Below, in pieces: positions 12,480 to 25,000 of a stretch of 64,000 nt of DNA. The notes beneath the pieces were generated by a model, which was given only the letters and a program-made list of their open reading frames with translations, had not been told where the DNA came from and did no database searches. Source of the DNA: Parasponia andersonii (lineage: Eukaryota; Streptophyta; Magnoliopsida; Rosales; Cannabaceae); contig JXTB01000586.1 in the NCBI GenBank assembly GCA_002914805.1, forward strand, positions 3,738 to 67,737, read 5' to 3'. Position 1 is the first letter of the stretch; every line of letters begins with the position of its first letter. The translations under genes and the position numbers were made by a program.

Positions 12480-13773
12480 TATGTGCTAAGATGAGGTATA
12501 TATATTTCTAATATATTTTTCCCTCCTCTTTTGGGGAAGGGGTGGGTTCGTTTTAACTAGTTTGTCTTTTAATTCACGATAATGAAAATCATTCCAGGTA
12601 TTGATATATTATATTATGCGTGTCTTTTTATCCCAACCAGAAACATATGTATTTCATGATTATGATCATCCATAAAAATACCTGGAGTAGACGACCAAAC
12701 CAAATCCCTCCCACTATTCAAAGTCTTAGCATCTTATGACAACCCTTGTAAAAAATGTGGGCCATGCACACCTGAGAAAAAGTACATTGGGTTTTAAAAA
12801 CTATGTGAGTCCAGTATTGTTGATTCCAAAGAGTGATTAGTAGAAAATATGGATACTGGATAACTGATCTGCATTAATCAAAATTTGGTAAATAGCTAAA
12901 AAAACAAATCTAACACACAAATTTCAAACATTTAGACCACCAGGATGGCATATGATCCGGTGCATGCATGGAATGGTGTTACTATAGCTTTATTATTTTG
13001 ATTTACTTGAAATTTTTTCAAGCATCAATTAGTTAAATGCTTGAAATTTTGGACAAACTGTGCAGGGATATATGCTGCATATGTTTCTAATTGACGTTCA
13101 AACATCAACATTTTTTGGGGGAAAAAAAAACATAACATCAACTTGACCAATATGTTTGTGTACGTATATATCTAAAATAAACGTCAAGACTCTATATTAG
13201 ATAAGCTAATTAGAGTAAAATGATTAGCTTTGTCAGATTGTCATGCATATAAATTAAATAGTTCAATCTTAGTGATCTACCAAATGCCTGGTGGACATAT
13301 GGTATGTACACCAATGATGCTAATAAAACTAGGAGTGAGTGAAGAGACTAAGCTTGACCTAATGACAAATGTCACTGTTGAAAGTCTCTATTCCATTTGT
13401 TTATTTTTTTAATTTTTATACCAGAAGTTAGACTCTTTCCAACTGAAGTGTAACACCATCAATCAATGATACTCAAATATGATGTAAAGAAAATTCTTAG
13501 AGGAGACGGAGGCCGTACTTCTAATTCCCATAATATTTAGACTAAAGTCTTTCACTGGTTAATATGTGTAAATGTAGGTCTAAAGAGAGAGAAAAAGAAA
13601 ATGCAAACAATATTGTTCAACCAATTTCAAGCGATAGGTGAACATTCCCTAGCTAGACAATCTTTCCATTAAGTGACCATGTTATATTATTAGATTTAGA
13701 CTGTATTTGAATTGGAATAACTTTGTTTTTCAGCGTTGTTTGTATACACTGTTCCATTTTGGGTGGTGTTTAT

Positions 13774-13835
<62 letters not shown>

Positions 13836-14633
13836 GATGCTTGCTTATTTACCCAGCAGCAAGGGTGTGAACTTGTGTAACTGCACTGTACGAAGCAGCC
13901 GCAAGAGTTTTTTGGGTAGTCCCATATTGATTCCAGTGAAACTCATACAGTGTTGACCCTTTCTTTTGCTTCAAAAGTCCTATATGAACAAGAGAATCAT
14001 GTCTTTCTTGTAATTTGTCCTCGCTTTTGTGAGAGAGTTCATCATATTTTGTAGTGAAATTTGTTCACCGTTTTTGACAAGATGTAGGCAAAAAGTCGAA
14101 TCAAGATACATTAGTATTATTTATGATTTTTCTGTTATTTATATTATATATAAATCTATATAATTGACGTTTGACATAACAAATAGTAATTTGTGCTTCA
14201 CACGTACAAGTCAAAGATGTAACAGTATTAAAAAACAAAAGAAATAAACAAACTCTCAAAGATCTATCAATGTTGAATTAGCCACTGCGCAATTGTTCAT
14301 GCTATAAACTTGGAAATGAACGTACGAACTTCCCCCCTTAATGCTCTTCCATATATTAACCAATTGCGTGCAAATACGTCTGGAGAAAACTACGACAATT
14401 TTGGCCCTTTTTGGGGGAGTGTGTATTCAAAAGTATGCTATGTTTAGGAATGAGCCATTGGCAACTGGGTCATATAACACGACCACCAACTTGAAAATCA
14501 CAAGATTTTGTGCGAGTTTTTTTCCTAAAATATTGACTCTTCCAGCTGAAGTATATAAAAAAGCATCACTCACTTGATATATCATTAATATATACATGAG
14601 AATGAAACAAACTCAATAAAGTTTATCGCAACC
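12480..14633. other. Intergenic region between the two receptor-kinase copies, with duplicate relics
   Basis: No gene is seen. Two short stretches resemble flanks of the 14634-17755 gene. One is 13430-13480 (gactctttccaactgaagt), which resembles its promoter at 14535-14555 (gactcttccagctgaagt). The other is 13700-13770, which resembles its 3' flank at 17905-17970. A (TC)n(AT)n microsatellite lies at 13775-13834. A TATA-like tatataaaaa lies at about 14551, some 80 bp before the ATG. Confidence 0.5.
13775..13834. repeat. (TC)n(AT)n compound microsatellite
   Basis: About 19 TC units are followed directly by about 11 AT units without interruption. Confidence 0.95.
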
Positions 14634-17600
14634 ATGGGTGTCAGATTTGAAGCTCTAAAGAGTGTGATTTTCTTCTTGAATATTATGTCATATTTCTGCG
14701 TAGGAATATGGCCTAGCAATTGTCACGCACAGATTGACACACTCAAACCAGGCCAAGTTCTAGAGTTCTCGGACAAATTGCTAGTTTCGGCTAATGGAAA
14801 ATTTCAACTAGGCTTCTTCAACCTCAGTGATCAACCAAAATGGTATTTAGGAATATGGTACACAAATGAGCTTTATAACGTCAAAGTGTGGGTTGCTAAC
14901 CGAGAAACACCCATATCTGGAAGTAACGCAAGTCTCACCCTGGACCAAAACGACGGGGTATTGAAGATTATTCGAGGGGAAAGTGGGAATCCGATTCCGT
15001 TGACCTCTGGTCAAACAGCTCGAAACTCTGCCGCTACTCTGGAGAACTCGGGCAATTTGAGAGTGAAAGAGCTGAACTCAGATGGAACTGTCAAAAGGGT
15101 ACTCTGGGAAAGCTTTGATAATCCCACGGATGCTCTCTTACCGGGGATGAAACTAGGCTCAAGCCTCAAAACCGGAAGAAAATGGATACTGAGTTCATGG
15201 TTGACCAAGGAAATCCCAGCCCCTGGTGCGTTTACTCTTGAATGTGATCAAACCGCAGACGGTTCCAAAGGAATTGTCTTCATGAAACGCCGGGGAGAGT
15301 TGTACTGGAGAAGCGGTAACGAGGCCAATCTGGCTGAGAACACTGAGTTTTTCACAAACGAGTATGGTTACGATTTTAGCTATGTTCAGAATGAGAACGA
15401 GAGCCATATTAGTTATTCCAAGTCCGGTGGCCTTAATTCGAGGCTGGTCTTGTCCCCTGACGGCCAAATGCTTCATGGTAACACGGACAGTCATGTCTTT
15501 TAGCAGATGAATCACTGTTTTGGGTTCTCCTCTGAACCAGGGTGTGTACAGGAAGAGTCGCCCGAGTGCCGGACCAGCCCAGATCAGTTTGAGAAGCGCC
15601 GGGGAGGTTTCGTAGGAACGGCATCCTCTTCTCGTTGTTACAGGAATGACAGTTCGAGTATTGGTCTAAGCGATTGTTGGGATCAGTGTTGGAATGATTG
15701 TTCATGTGTTGGTTTTGATACGTACTATAAGAACAATGGAAGTGGATGCGTATTTTGGAGAGAGGGAGCCCAGTTTGAACAGAGTTATGATGGGAGTGGA
15801 ATGGAGTACTATGTCTTGAATTCAAGCTTCCCAATCAGCAAAGATAACTCGGATAGTGGCGGTAATTTATACAACTGCTCTTTCTCTAGCTTCCTCTCTC
15901 TGTTTTTGATTTGTATAAAGCTACAAAAACTCAATAATCAATAATTTTTTGTATTTTCTACTTTTGTATCTTGGCCAACTTTGTCATCCTCTATTGACTT
16001 CCTTTTATTATGGTTAGCAGAGAGATGGTGGATATGGCTCATAATTTCTTCAGTGGCTGCTCTACTTGTACTTCTCTTCTTGGCTTTCTTATTTTATTTG
16101 AGGAGAAAAAGATTGCAAGGTCCCCCACCACCCCAAACGCCCCCCCGCCCCTCCTATGTCTGCATTAAGTGCTTGTGAACCTAGTAGCATTGGTTTATGA
16201 CTTCTCTTGAAACAGAGGAAAAGGAAGAATCAATACTAAATGAGCTGACAACTTCTGACGGATTCAACAATGCACAAGAAATCATTGCCTTTGACGTGAA
16301 GAAAGGTCGCGATTTGAAACTATTCAGCCTTGGTTCCATTTTGGCTGCCACAGAAAATTTCTCAACCAAAAATAAACTTGGCCAGGGTGGTTTTGGTCCT
16401 GTGTTTAAGGTAAGTTTTAGAATTTAGTCTTTGGAGCATGGACCATTATTCTAGTTTAGAAGTATATTAGTTACAGGCTTTATCTCAATAACGTGATTCA
16501 GGGAAATTTGCCCGAGGGGCAAGAAATAGCAGTCCAAAGGCTTTCAAGGAGTTCCGGGCAAGGACTGGTGGAGTTCAAGAATGAGCTCATACTAATAGCC
16601 AAGCTCCAACATATAAATCTTGTTAGACTCTTGGATTGTTGTGTTAGAGGGGACGAAAAGATGTTGATCTCTGAATATATGCCTAACCAGAGCTTAGACT
16701 TCTTTCTCTTCGGTAAGAAACTTCCTTTCTTTATTCTCTCGTTGGTTTCGGTTCCTGGAACTATTGTTTTCCCTTTAAACTACAAACTAAGAAGATACCA
16801 ATTATTCACACTATGCATATTACAGATCCAACTAGAAAGGCATTGTTGAATTGGAAAAAACGCTATAATATTATTGAGGGCACTGCTCAAGGGCTTCTTT
16901 ATTTGCATAGATACTCTAGGTTGAGAATCATCCATAGAGACCTGAAGGCAAGTAACATTTTATTAGATAAAGACATGAATCCCAAAATTTCAGACTTTGG
17001 AATGGCCAAAATCTCTGGACGAAATGAATCCGAAGCAAACACAAACAGAATTGTCGGAACATAGTAAGAAAACACATTGATTTACAAACCAACTTTTTGT
17101 TATCAAAAGGTGAAAACTAATCTTGACTAACTGTTTTTAATATTTGGTTCTAGTGGTTACATGTCACCCGAGTACGCCATGAAGGGCAATTTCTCTGAGA
17201 AGTCTGATGTGTATAGCTTTGGAGTGCTGTTGCTCGAGATAGTGAGTGGCCGAAAGATCAGTAGTGACATTGATACTCCGGAATGCTCCATGAACTTACT
17301 AGGGTACGTAAGTCATCTACTTCTGCGATTCGTCTTTGTGATATCGACTCTTTGACATAATTACGTCAGGATCTTTTCACTATCAGCCTAAAAACATGTT
17401 TTTATTTTCACTAAATTGGTGTGTTTTTAGGCTTGGGAACTATGGAAAGAAGGCCGAACAACAGAGCTGATTGATTCAAACTTAGCTGACGATGATGATC
17501 AGTCTAGTAAACCGCAAATTAAGAAATGCATTCATGTTGGTTTGCTCTGCGTGCAGGAGAATGCACGGGACAGGCCAACAATGTTAGATGTTGTTCACAT

Positions 17601-17755
17601 CATTGCCACCAACCAAAGTGTGCCTCTTACCTGTTCCAAAGCAAGTGGCGTATTCATTTGAGAATAAGAATAATAAAGAGACAAACTGCTATGCTACTAA
17701 ACAGGAATGTTCTTCTTCAGTAAGTGTCTCTATAACAGACTTAGAGCCGAGATGA
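14634..17755 (+). pseudogene. G-type lectin S-receptor-like Ser/Thr kinase, nearly complete but disrupted
   Basis: Exons: 14634-15861, 16021-16119, 16216-16409, 16502-16712, 16826-17063, 17154-17307 and 17431-17755, all with GT-AG introns and consistent phase. The roughly 815-residue product is a plasma-membrane receptor kinase: signal peptide (1-31), mannose-binding-lectin domain, S-locus region, PAN domain with paired Cys (about 295-385), one membrane helix (about 412-434), then a kinase domain. The kinase has a Gly loop ([10 protein letters not shown]), [15 protein letters not shown] and SPEYA. Three faults are visible. An in-frame TAG at 15501-15503 (codon 290) falls between the S-locus and PAN regions. 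The ATP-binding Lys is Gln (EIAVQRLSR, 16535-16537). An extra base near 17629 shifts the last exon; the expected tail ending ...DLEPR-stop is in the shifted frame, to 17755. It is a pseudogene, or an allele with assembly errors. Closest known type: CES101/SD1-like kinases. Confidence 0.85.
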
Positions 17756-18197
17756 AAGTTTTGGCAGCGTGGGAAGAATTAGTTTCAAGTTTGTGTCTAC
17801 TAAGATACTAAATTAATTATAAAGTTTGTGTATCTTTATTTTATGAGAACTGATTACTGACTACAGCTATTTTTGGTGTATCATATTGTGTATATTGTAT
17901 ATTTGTATATGAATAACTTTATTTTTTAGCATTGTTTTAGTGCTATATTCCATTTTGAGTTGCGTTTAATTTGAAATTACGTAGTCTATACTCTATACTG
18001 TATTTTTTTAAAAAAAAAATAATTAATTAAATAAATATTAGAAGACAATTACTTTACAATTTACTTGTTACATAATATATTTGAATTTGTTAGGAAAAAG
18101 TAAAAAATAATTAAAAAAAAACGACGACATACTGGATATGAATTAGTAGAAACATTATAAATATTGTTTTTCACAAGAATAATAGAAAACGTTTGCT
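17756..18197. other. 3' flank of the receptor kinase, AT-rich
   Basis: No gene is seen. The stretch at 17905-17970 is similar to 13700-13770 between the two kinase copies, which supports tandem duplication of the locus. Poly-A runs occur at 18011-18020 and 18111-18120. Confidence 0.5.
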
Positions 18198-18349
18198 TGT
18201 CAGTTGGTCTAAGATTTGAGGGATATGCATGTAAGTTTAGGAGGTCAGGAGTTCAAACCTTGGTAAAGTGTGTATCTTATTTTCCTTTAAATTTATAGTA
18301 AGTGGTGGTAATTAGTTAAGCCTCACTTAAAAAAAAAAAAAAAAAAAAA
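18198..18349 (+). mobile_element. tRNA-derived SINE with target duplication
   Basis: The element has a tRNA-like start (cagttggtctaag, box A-like; ggagttcaaacctt, box B-like) and a body ending gtggtaattagttaagcctcactt. A poly-A tail of about 22 bases follows. The flanks aaaacgtttgct (18186-18197) and aaaacatttgct (18346-18357) form a 12-bp target duplication with one mismatch. Its 3' end matches the SINE at 40782-40980, so both belong to one family. Confidence 0.75.
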
Positions 18350-18562
18350 CATTTGCTCAATCAAAAACGACATTTTCCCTAAAGAACGACATTTGAATGA
18401 TCCTTTTAAACGCCATTCTCCTCGTCCGTATCACAGTCCGCTGTCCGTTCATGTCACCCAATTAAATACTTTTCTTTGAATAATTAAATAAAAATGACGG
18501 CGCGAACTACAGCGTTTAAAGGAGATATAATGGGAAAAAGCAAAAAGCAGAGCGCGCGCTGG

Positions 18563-18638
18563 ACCGAAACGGTGCGTTTTGAGCATTCGTACCGAAACGG
18601 TGCGTTTTGACCATTCGTACCGAAACGGTGCGTTTTGA
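18563..18638. repeat. Three tandem 28-bp units with a GAAACGGTGCGTTTTG core
   Basis: Units start at 18563, 18591 and 18619. The first two are full length and differ at one base; the third covers the first 20 bases. Each carries gaaacggtgcgttttg, whose outer parts (aaac...gttt) are complementary. The array lies about 450 bp upstream of the SAM-protein ATG and just upstream of its pyrimidine-rich leader, so it may act in that promoter (inference). Confidence 0.9.
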
Positions 18639-18723
18639 CCTTTCATAATCATAGCTTTCTTCCCGTAACAGTAATCCACTGGGCCTCCTCCTTAATCTAT
18701 CTGGCCCTTCTGCCTCCTCGTCG

Positions 18724-18749
18724 TCTCTCTCTCTCTCTCTCTCTCTCTC
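18724..18749. repeat. (TC)n tract in the probable 5' leader of the SAM-domain gene
   Basis: About 13 TC units occur, followed by further CT-rich sequence up to about 18772 and a T-rich run at 18886-18911. Plant core promoters and 5' leaders often carry such Y patches. Confidence 0.85.
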
Positions 18750-19082
18750 ACGCTTTCTCTCTCTAAAATCTTAAAGCAGAAGTAGCTTCTCTTCCATGAG
18801 AATAGGAACCCTAAACTAGCCAGATTAGCTGTGGTTTCGAGTAGGGTTTCTTCCTCTTTCTCCGCAAAATTGAGCGAATTAGGGTTTTTTTTTGTTTTTT
18901 TTTTTTTTTTTCATTTCCTTCTCTTCCAAACTGATTTGATAGTTAGGGTTTTGAGTTTCAGTCTTTTGCCGCGAAGTTCCTAATCCTGCATCCGAGAATT
19001 TGTGGGTCACTTACCCATATGAATTAGGGTTTGGGTTTTCGGTATTTGATTATATAAAACATATATAGATATACATATAGAG

Positions 19083-20672
19083 ATGTATGCTGATCGAGTG
19101 GAGGCTGAAACCAGGAGATCGATAAAGGACCGCCTTAATGGTAGCTTTAGAGATGACTCTACTCGCCGCCGTCAAGTCACCGGAAAAAGTTATGGTTTCT
19201 CTTCTTCCCTTGTTTGTTTCCTAGGAACTGCTGAAAGTTATTGTTAGTGAATCATTTTATTGTTAATTACTTAATTCACTTTAATTTCATATGCATTATA
19301 AGAATATCAAAACCATGTACTCAGTTATTATGAAATAATTATCAAAACTATTAAGGCTTTAATCCTAATTGTACTGCAATTTTGCGTTGGCTATGTATCT
19401 TATTTGCATTTGTTGTTTTGTTTCAATAGAATTTTTGCTTGGTTACGGGTTATTGGATATTGGGCCACATATAGAGTTTTGCAAAAACTCCCATTTCTAG
19501 TGTTTGGCTTAGGTGTTGAGTTCTAGAAGAACATTATTACTGAGTATATGGTATTTCCTTTGCAGGCAGAGGCAAGATGACAAATGGGAACATGATCTTT
19601 ATGACAACGATGAACCTCAAGTTTCACGTAGGGACTAAATTACAATTGCATGCTACTGAAAATTCATTCTTATCTGTTGTAGGATCCCAGTATGTCTTCT
19701 ATTTTCGTTTTGACTCTGTGTTAATGGCTTGTGAAGATCGCAAAGTCGATGCTCGAGATCTTCGTTTGAAGCTGCAAAGGAAAAGTCAGCAAGCATCTGT
19801 AAGTGGAAAAGGGTCTCAGTCAGGCACGAGAGATCTACGTGAAAGGCTATCCGGCACTATGCATCCACAACCTGTGAATTATGACCCACCAAAGCCTAAA
19901 CTGGAGGCCACCAAAACAGCCAGGAAAAGTGTTGCTGTTCAAGCCTCTGCACCAGAGAGTAAAAAGGTTGCCAACCAAGCTGCTAAAAAGAAGGCTCCAC
20001 TAAAGGCATGGATGAATTCTTTTAACACCATATTCTGTTTAGCTTAGTATTGTTGATATTTTGATGATATATCAACAAACAGTAATCATAATGCTACACA
20101 TCTTGTTATATGATAAATCAACAAGTATAGATTCATATACGGTTACGCACATATCAGTACTGTGGTTCTTATTTCTAATTTCTTACTCATTTGGTGCAGG
20201 CGAGTACATTAGTGGACGAGTTTCTACAGTCCTTGGGTCTTGAAAAATATTCCATTACATTTCAAGCAGAGGAAGTATGCTTAGACTATTCTGTCATTTC
20301 ATGTCACCTATCTTGACAAAAATACTTTTAGCTATGAATCCTTAAATTTGTGTTGTTTATGCAGGTTGATATGACAGCTCTTACACATATGACTGATGAA
20401 GACCTTAAGGCCATAGGCATACCAATGGTAAACTCAATGAAACCCCCAACTCTAATAAGCCTTGAATTTGTATTTATAGGCAATCCTACGCTCTTCTTGG
20501 CTTATGCTAGCTTTGCATGACTTCCTGTGTGCATAAAAAGGAAATAAGAAATAAGGTAGATTGGCTCAAGTTTTCCAACACAATCAATACTTCTAATCTA
20601 TTTTTTTTCCAAACAAGTAGTTCAAAGATTTCTTTTAAGTAACCTGCGACCATTCAAACCTCTTATTTTTGC

Positions 20673-20726
<54 letters not shown>

Positions 20727-21300
20727 TATGTTTATCTATTCGGTTTGATTTTATATACCAATATGATTTTGATTTTTGTGTGTGTGGGTGGAAAGATCAT
20801 GTAATATGTCGTGACCGTTAAAGATGGAATATGAGTTTATGGAGTGCCACATAGACTGGAACGCATACTCTGTTTCTGTAATGGTTTTCTGATCTTTGTT
20901 AGATGAATGAAATGTTGGTCTTCCGAGCCTCAATTTGGGGTAGTAACAATTTTCTGTTCAATTTTTATGTTAGGTGATCAAGATTTTGATCATTACATTT
21001 AAAAAAGAATAAAAATAATTTTTTTTTAAAAAAAAAGGGTCCATAAGACTTGATTGATAATTTTTAACTTGGGAATAAGTTGCAATTTTCTGCAGATTCT
21101 GTAAAATGCTTGTCATAGTTAATGTATCCTTTTGCCGTGGTTCTCTATTGACGCTATACTGGCTTTTAGTTTATTATTGGTTCTAAGTCTAGTTGACTTG
21201 GTATTTCCTTTAGCTAAAATATATAAAAGCTTTTTGGTTTCTTTCTGTGTAACAGGGTCCAAGAAAGAAGATACTTCTAGCGTTGGAATCAAGAACCTGA
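19083..21300 (+). CDS. Small SAM (sterile alpha motif) domain protein
   Basis: Reconstructed exons are 19083-19189, 19566-19627, 19737-20005, 20200-20274, 20365-20427 and 21256-21300, giving 206 residues. The basic N-terminus (MYADRVEAETRRSIKDRLNG) leads into a QRQDDKWEHDLY segment and an RDLRLKLQRK motif. A Lys/Ala-rich linker follows, and a C-terminal SAM domain (about residues 147-205: DEFLQSLGLEKYSITFQAEE, then MTDEDLKAIGIP and GPRKKILLAL). This is the architecture of the plant SAM proteins typified by Arabidopsis At5g48680. Their function is unknown; SAM domains usually mediate protein or RNA contacts. Two splice sites are odd. The exon 1 donor must follow 19189 to keep frame, yet reads ag|tt rather than ag|gt. 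The exon 3 donor is AG|GC. Other junctions are GT-AG. It is probably functional if the first donor is a single-base error. Confidence 0.85.
20674..20726. repeat. (TTA)n microsatellite in the last intron of the SAM-domain gene
   Basis: About 17 consecutive TTA/ATT units lie inside the 828-bp intron between the last two exons. Confidence 0.95.
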
Positions 21301-22055
21301 CTTTTGGGAGTGGCATACGTTTTTTGTCTCGTCTTGGATTTTTATGTAAGGCAGTCGCATTTCAGATGTTTGTGTTTTGATTATCAGTCTGCAGTTAGCT
21401 TTTCCTTTCTTTCTGACCTTTGTTGTATTGATCGACTTGGCTCTAAGGAGTTCATAATTGATGTCAAACTACAATGGTCTTTTTGCAATTTATTAGTTTG
21501 GAAGGGGTAGAAATATTAATTTGCCAATTTACTGTGTTATCTTGTCATGCTCTGCATCTATCTAATCTCTATTACCTTTCCTCATGTTAGTCAGATGAAT
21601 AATAATGGAAACCTCGAAATGTAATCTATAATTATGGTCGTATCCCTGAATTCTGAATGCCGAGAACTGGTTGAACAAGAGCGTATGTTCATAGAACTGT
21701 GTATAGAATGTAGATTTCTATCACCGTTCAAGGATGATAAACATATCTGATTCATCCAATCACTACAAAACCAAGTACAAATCGGGTTGTTGGTTAATTA
21801 ATAAATTATAGGTCCAGTCACTGGCTCGTAATTAACAAATTGGTTGGTCTCGGCACAATTGTTAAAGTTAGTATTCCTTAATCTACATAAAATGAAGTAT
21901 CAAAATTGTAAAGATGGCGAGTTCAAGAACAGAGTACCCCAAATAAAAAAAAAAAAAAAAAAAAGGAAAGATTTTATAAGTTATCATGTGGACTAAAATG
22001 CCTTCTGGCGTGGGCGTTGGTTCATGTCGAACTCCAACACTCAACAAGGATCGGC
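21301..22055. other. Intergenic between convergent genes (SAM protein and PIG-S)
   Basis: No coding signal is seen. The two flanking genes converge, so this region holds both 3' untranslated regions. A poly-A run lies at 21948-21964. Confidence 0.6.
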
Positions 22056-25000
22056 TCAATGGGGGCTGTTTAAGATGTTTTGTTTACTTTTAGTCTTCCA
22101 TGCTAAGTACTTCTTGTTTTCTTGCTTGTAACGTCTCCACTCCCTTAAAGCCGCTAGGAGAACATGCATGGCAACTGGCAGGAAGAAAGGCTGTGCACAT
22201 AGAAGAAGACATCAGAATACTCATTGGTCTGTTATCTAGCCCAATACCAAAGACTAAATCCAGTTCTAGTGTCAGATAAGAGGGGATTTTAGCAACTAAC
22301 CGAGTAGACAGCAAAACAGTGCTCAAACGAGTAGTAACTAACGGACATGATTGATGGGTGAAAAAAGGCATCCTCTGCCAGAGATCTTGCTTGCCGGGAT
22401 GCCACTGACAAGGAAAGAAATAAACTATTTCTCAGCTTGGAATCAACTATGGACGATAGATTCTTCAATCGATGCCACAATTAATCCGATGAACAGTTAA
22501 GAAGCCAAGGTACATACCAGCAGAAGAATCATAAACACCAAGAGAAGCATTATTTTGAGCAAGTTTTGCAGCCTCCAGAGAATACTCTACCTGCTCAAGG
22601 AGATGATCACAAAGTACAACAACTGATATCTATCAGATTAAAAGAAATGAGCACAGGGTTTCAAAAAATAAACTGATTTGTGCTAAAAGTAGATGTTAAA
22701 AAGATTTTGGATTCAAATACCACAAAAACTAGAAGATAATGGCCTGCAAACAATAAGTATTCTTGAAAACAGTATTTGGTATTAAAGCTGCAGCTATACA
22801 CATTTATGTCCCTAATCCATAAAGCTCCTGAAAATACACTGTATCCAACAAGCTAACAAACGTAGTAAATTGTTTATTTTCTTCCTTGTTTTGTCATTCA
22901 CATAGTTTTTTATTCATTTTTTTGTGAACTAAGATGCATTATCAAATGCATTTCAACAAGGACAGTCTCATCCATCTAACAAATATCTATCATGAGAACC
23001 ATCAGAGATGAGAATCTTGACAATTACCTGCTTTCCAATCTCATCCATAATAATCATTCTAGGTAGTGACTGAACCTGCATGAAGAAATTTGTTATTCTT
23101 GTTACAGAGATCTGTCCTGAATAACATTAGGTTCACAAATAAGTGATTTATGTACTGAGAACAAATCCAGACATACCAATCTGGATAGAGATCCAAGGGT
23201 GGTAGCACAAGAACGAAGGTTAAAACAGGTGTGCTGTCGTGACAGAACATCCAATTCCCTACAGAACGATCAGATAGAATAAGCTCATATTTGGCTACAG
23301 GAACAAACAATACCATTAAATGATGCTAACAAGAGAAGACCTTGAGGCTCTAACAACCTCATGCAAGTGATAGATAAGTTATAGAAATTCAAATGATAAA
23401 CACATCAAGTGCACTAAATGTTATTTTCCTTGAAATCCAAGTAAATAATGAAATTCAATTGGGAGAAAACATATAAACAAACATGTTTACAGCAAATAAG
23501 AATATGGGTATCATTCAGAATCATGCAGTGAATTTTTTTTAGCTCATTATGTTTTAATTTGAAAGTAAAAGGGGAATTTCCTTACCATATCGTGAAGCCT
23601 CTTTCACTAGCTAAAAGGTTGGTTATGCCAGAAGAGCCAACATAAAGATTATCAGATTTAAGACCAAAAAGTTGCCGGAACTGCCCCATGAAAACTTCAA
23701 TAACTTTTTGAAGATCCTGTTTGGAATAAGTTTGCATCATCAATCTTGATAAAATTAACTAGAAGCCGTTCTCAATAATAGAACATAAAGTTCCAGTGAT
23801 TGCAAGTTTATTGACCAGTTACTCATGGTTAAATTTTCATTTCTCTTTTTGCAAAAAATAAATTCTCTCTGTCGATCATCTGTTCTGTTTCTAACTTCTG
23901 TACAGTGCTATCAGAACCCAAGAAAAAGACAAAATGATGACCCAAAAAGAAAAATAAACGTACCAGAAACTAAACTATAATAAGCTAATGCAAGAAGTAA
24001 GTTTCTGAACTACAATATCATCTTAGGCACTAAATGTTAATTTCTAATAAACAATGCATCTTGGTAGAAGATTGATTGCATAGGAAACATCTAACCTGTT
24101 GTGAAACAGGATGCCTGACAGGATGCTTACTTTCCGAAACTTTTCCACATTCTTCGGGATTCCAAACAATGACACCTCCCCACATCTTTAACACAGTTAT
24201 CATTAAGAAATATAAATTAGATAAGTAGATTAAAAAACCTCATCTGAGAATATTTGGTGTTAACTAACCGGAGATATGAAGCCATTAGTCTTGGAAACCT
24301 CTCCATCTTTAGGCTGTAGGAGAAGAGGACACTCCTTTGCAGATGGTACATATCTGACAGCAAATATAGGGGCGGCAAAATAGATTGTTGGCATTGTTAG
24401 TTATAAGTAGAATGTTTCCCTCTAATAAAACCAGACTCAGCAAGAACTAGTAAACCTAGAGTAGTCAACAAAATGAAAAAAGAGATCGAGTTGGAAGAAA
24501 GTTTCTTCATAGCATACTAACATATTCAATTCAATGGGGGAAAACAAAAAGTTAAATAGTTACTCTCCCAGGAGATAAAATTCCTATCAACCTGGAGAGA
24601 ATGAAAGAGAACTGAAAATTTGAAATAAGGATTTAAGACTGAAAAGAGCATATCATGTGATGTTCATCATATATCAAAGAGTTAACTTAGTTGATAATGG
24701 ATAAACTGAATAGCCTAATGCTTCAACTCAACTCAATCAGAACCTAATAGTAAGCATAATCATAAAAGTCATAATTAAAAAAAAAAATGATTGAGTTAAA
24801 GAATATACACCACAAAGTGTAATATCTTTGATCTCCCACCGGCTGCAATTGATGTATCCAAGTGCCACTCATTTGAATTCACCTGTATAACTTAATTAGT
24901 TAGTTCAAAAGATTTTGATTTCGGAAATAATTGAATATTTAAAGTTTAAGTATGCTTATATGAATATAAGCAAGTATTCCAACACATGCACAGAGATACT

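Noticed and set aside
14341..14577. Possible upstream coding exon before the receptor kinase
   Set aside because: No signal-peptide or lectin similarity, and the ATG at 14634 already starts a good signal peptide. The region contains the TATA-like element instead.
15501..15503. Programmed read-through of the TAG in the receptor kinase
   Set aside because: The context is ordinary (tag cag), without a known read-through signal. The other faults in the same gene make simple loss more likely.
22090..22371. 93-codon minus-strand frame overlapping the end of PIG-S
   Set aside because: It reads through an intron and the last exon in the wrong frame; the spliced frame matches the PIG-S C-terminus.
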